Source of the DNA: Schlegelella_A sp038258415
Lineage (GTDB): Bacteria > Pseudomonadota > Gammaproteobacteria > Burkholderiales > Burkholderiaceae_C
Length of the DNA: 46,144 nucleotides
Assembly (NCBI GenBank): GCA_038258415.1
Contig: JBBSPY010000003.1
Location: forward strand, 1 to 46,144
Reading direction: 5' to 3'
Shown here: piece by piece, positions 45,241 through 46,144 of the stretch
Position numbering within the stretch: position 1 is the stretch's first letter
How the letters are laid out: every line of letters starts with the position of its first letter
Notes under the pieces: generated by a model
Told to the model about the DNA's origin: nothing
Seen by the model: only the letters and a program-made list of their open reading frames with translations
Database searches by the model: none
Made by a program: the position numbers and the translations under genes

Positions 45241-45983
45241 TGATCGAGCTGGCGCCGCCGAGCGTCGCGCCGGTCGCGCTCGCGCAGGCGCTGCGGGCGC
45301 ACGGTCACGCCGTGCTGTCGCCGGCCGGCTTCGCGGCGTTCGCGAACACGTCGGTCGCGGCGCTTGACGAGCTCGGGCCGTCGTGGCACGACCTCCCGCC
45401 CGACGACTACCTGAGGGACGGCGGTCGGTACCGGCGCCGCCGCCATGCCTCGTTCGTCGTGTCGGCGGCGAACGGCATCGCGCAGGTGCCGCAGCGGGCG
45501 CACTGGCAACCGGTCGAATACAACGCGCTGCACGGCGGCCTCGAGCGCTGGTTCGCGCCGATCGACCGCGAGGTCGTCGCGAATGGCGCCTGGCAAGGTG
45601 TGCTCGGCGGACTGGCGGCGCTCGCCGACGATGTGCGCGGCCGACGCGACGCCTGGTATCTCGAGGCGCACCAGTTCCGCATCGACACCGAAGGCGGCAT
45701 CGGCCGGCCGACACCCGAAGGCGCGCACCGCGACGGTGTTGACTTGGTGGCGGTGGCGCTGGTGTCGCGCGTCGGCATCAAGGGCGGCGAGACGCGCGTC
45801 TTCGACGCCGACGGCCCGGCCGGCGAGCGCTTCACGATGACCGAGCCGTGGACCTGTCTCTTCCTCGACGACGCCCGCGTCATCCACGAGAGCACGCCGA
45901 TCCAGCCGTTGGCTGAGCACGGCTGGCGCGACACGCTCGTCGTCACGCTGCGCGCCGGCGGCTTCCAGGGGCCCGGCGCCTGA
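45241..45983 (+). CDS. 2-oxoglutarate/Fe(II) dioxygenase family protein (amino-acid hydroxylase type)
   Basis: This 247-residue protein has the double-stranded beta-helix of the 2OG-Fe_Oxy_2 family (PF10014). The iron ligands are His and Asp of GAHRDGVDLV and the distal His in DDARVIHESTPIQP; the Arg in GWRDTLVVTLR is the likely 2-oxoglutarate contact. Characterised relatives hydroxylate free isoleucine or leucine and can oxidise methionine to its sulfoxide. It ends the operon with cupin, flavin oxidoreductase and methionine synthase genes, so methionine or a related amino acid is a reasonable substrate guess. The ATG at 45241 lies 16 bases past the methionine synthase stop. Confidence 0.88.
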
Positions 45984-46014
45984 GTGCGGGGTGCCGCATC
46001 GGCCCCGTCGTGGT

Positions 46015-46144
46015 TCAGCGTCTGCGGCGCAGCGCGCCGGCCCGATCGAGGTCGACGGCGTTGACCAGCGCACGCAGCGCTTCGATGTCGGCACTGCGGC
46101 TGATGGCGACGACGACGATGCCGCTGGCCATCGTGCAGGTCACG
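46015..46144 (-). CDS. C-terminal end of an unidentified gene (runs off the right edge)
   Basis: About 42 codons are visible before a TGA at 46017-46015. They read roughly VTCTMASGIVVVAISRSADI and continue with EALRALVNAVDLDRAGALRR. Third codon positions are nearly all G or C, which supports real coding sequence. It is convergent with the dioxygenase gene (31 bases between stops). Too little remains to assign a family. Confidence 0.45.
   Translation of the reverse strand, partial: VTCTMASGIVVVAISRSADIEALRALVNAVDLDRAGALRRRR

Noticed and set aside
45241..45983. Whether the gene after the methionine synthase is the DUF1852 partner MesX
   Set aside because: Its iron-binding HRD and distal His pattern and length fit the 2OG-Fe dioxygenase family, not DUF1852.

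Overview
The window is about 46 kb of very GC-rich DNA (roughly 70 percent, with G or C at almost every third codon position). It is tightly packed with genes and looks like a betaproteobacterial chromosome, most likely order Burkholderiales. Reasons are the divergent yajQ/murB pair, the ribF-ileS order, the form of RibF in which the usual GFPTAN loop carries an insert, a WXXGXW-repeat protein, and the mix of CoA-dependent catabolism and ABC sugar uptake. This placement is inferred from gene content. I see no rRNA, tRNA, CRISPR array, transposase or prophage gene, and no gap above 300 bases without a gene.

Layout. 1-3188: ileS (cut by the left edge), ribF and a small membrane protein, all on the minus strand. 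3412-4710: a DUF3422 membrane protein. 4732-10735: a minus-strand run from yajQ through a retropepsin-like protease, two acyl-CoA dehydrogenases, a P1-family peptidase/amidase and a lipoprotein lipase that carries an apparent frameshift. 10781-11797: murB. 11934-15680: a secreted dienelactone-hydrolase-like protein and a vanadium-haloperoxidase/PAP2-like lipoprotein, divergent from a membrane-bound CadC-like regulator. 15718-21431: argG, a transmembrane Ser/Thr kinase and an acyl-CoA synthetase. 21715-30606: a sugar-acid locus with an SDR dehydrogenase, a DenD-type dehydrogenase and a GntR regulator on the minus strand, and a four-gene ABC importer plus an IlvD/Edd dehydratase on the plus strand. 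30622-38068: a secreted prolyl oligopeptidase, a WXXGXW protein, a DUF924 protein, then the coupled trio gor, unknown coiled-coil protein and oligopeptidase A. 38061-42468: a soluble multi-PAS hybrid histidine kinase, an NADP-dependent reductase and a cold-shock protein. 42666-45983: a four-gene operon of cupin, luciferase-like flavin oxidoreductase, stand-alone (MesD-type) methionine synthase and 2OG-Fe dioxygenase. 46015-46144: the tail of one more minus-strand gene.

The most unusual structure is a family of three nested palindromic elements, each about 107-115 bp (two head-to-head between 21446 and 21695, one at 28681-28795). Each has a long outer stem, a conserved single-stranded-looking core (CATGTCCCCCG, then CTCCTCCT) and an inner stem. 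Stem sequences differ between copies while pairing is kept, which points to a conserved folded DNA or RNA. Other points of interest are the possible ester/amide-oligomer operon with its frameshifted lipase, the haloperoxidase-like cluster with its own membrane regulator, a methionine synthase whose usual DUF1852 partner is not in the window, and a kinase with a four-cysteine periplasmic tail.
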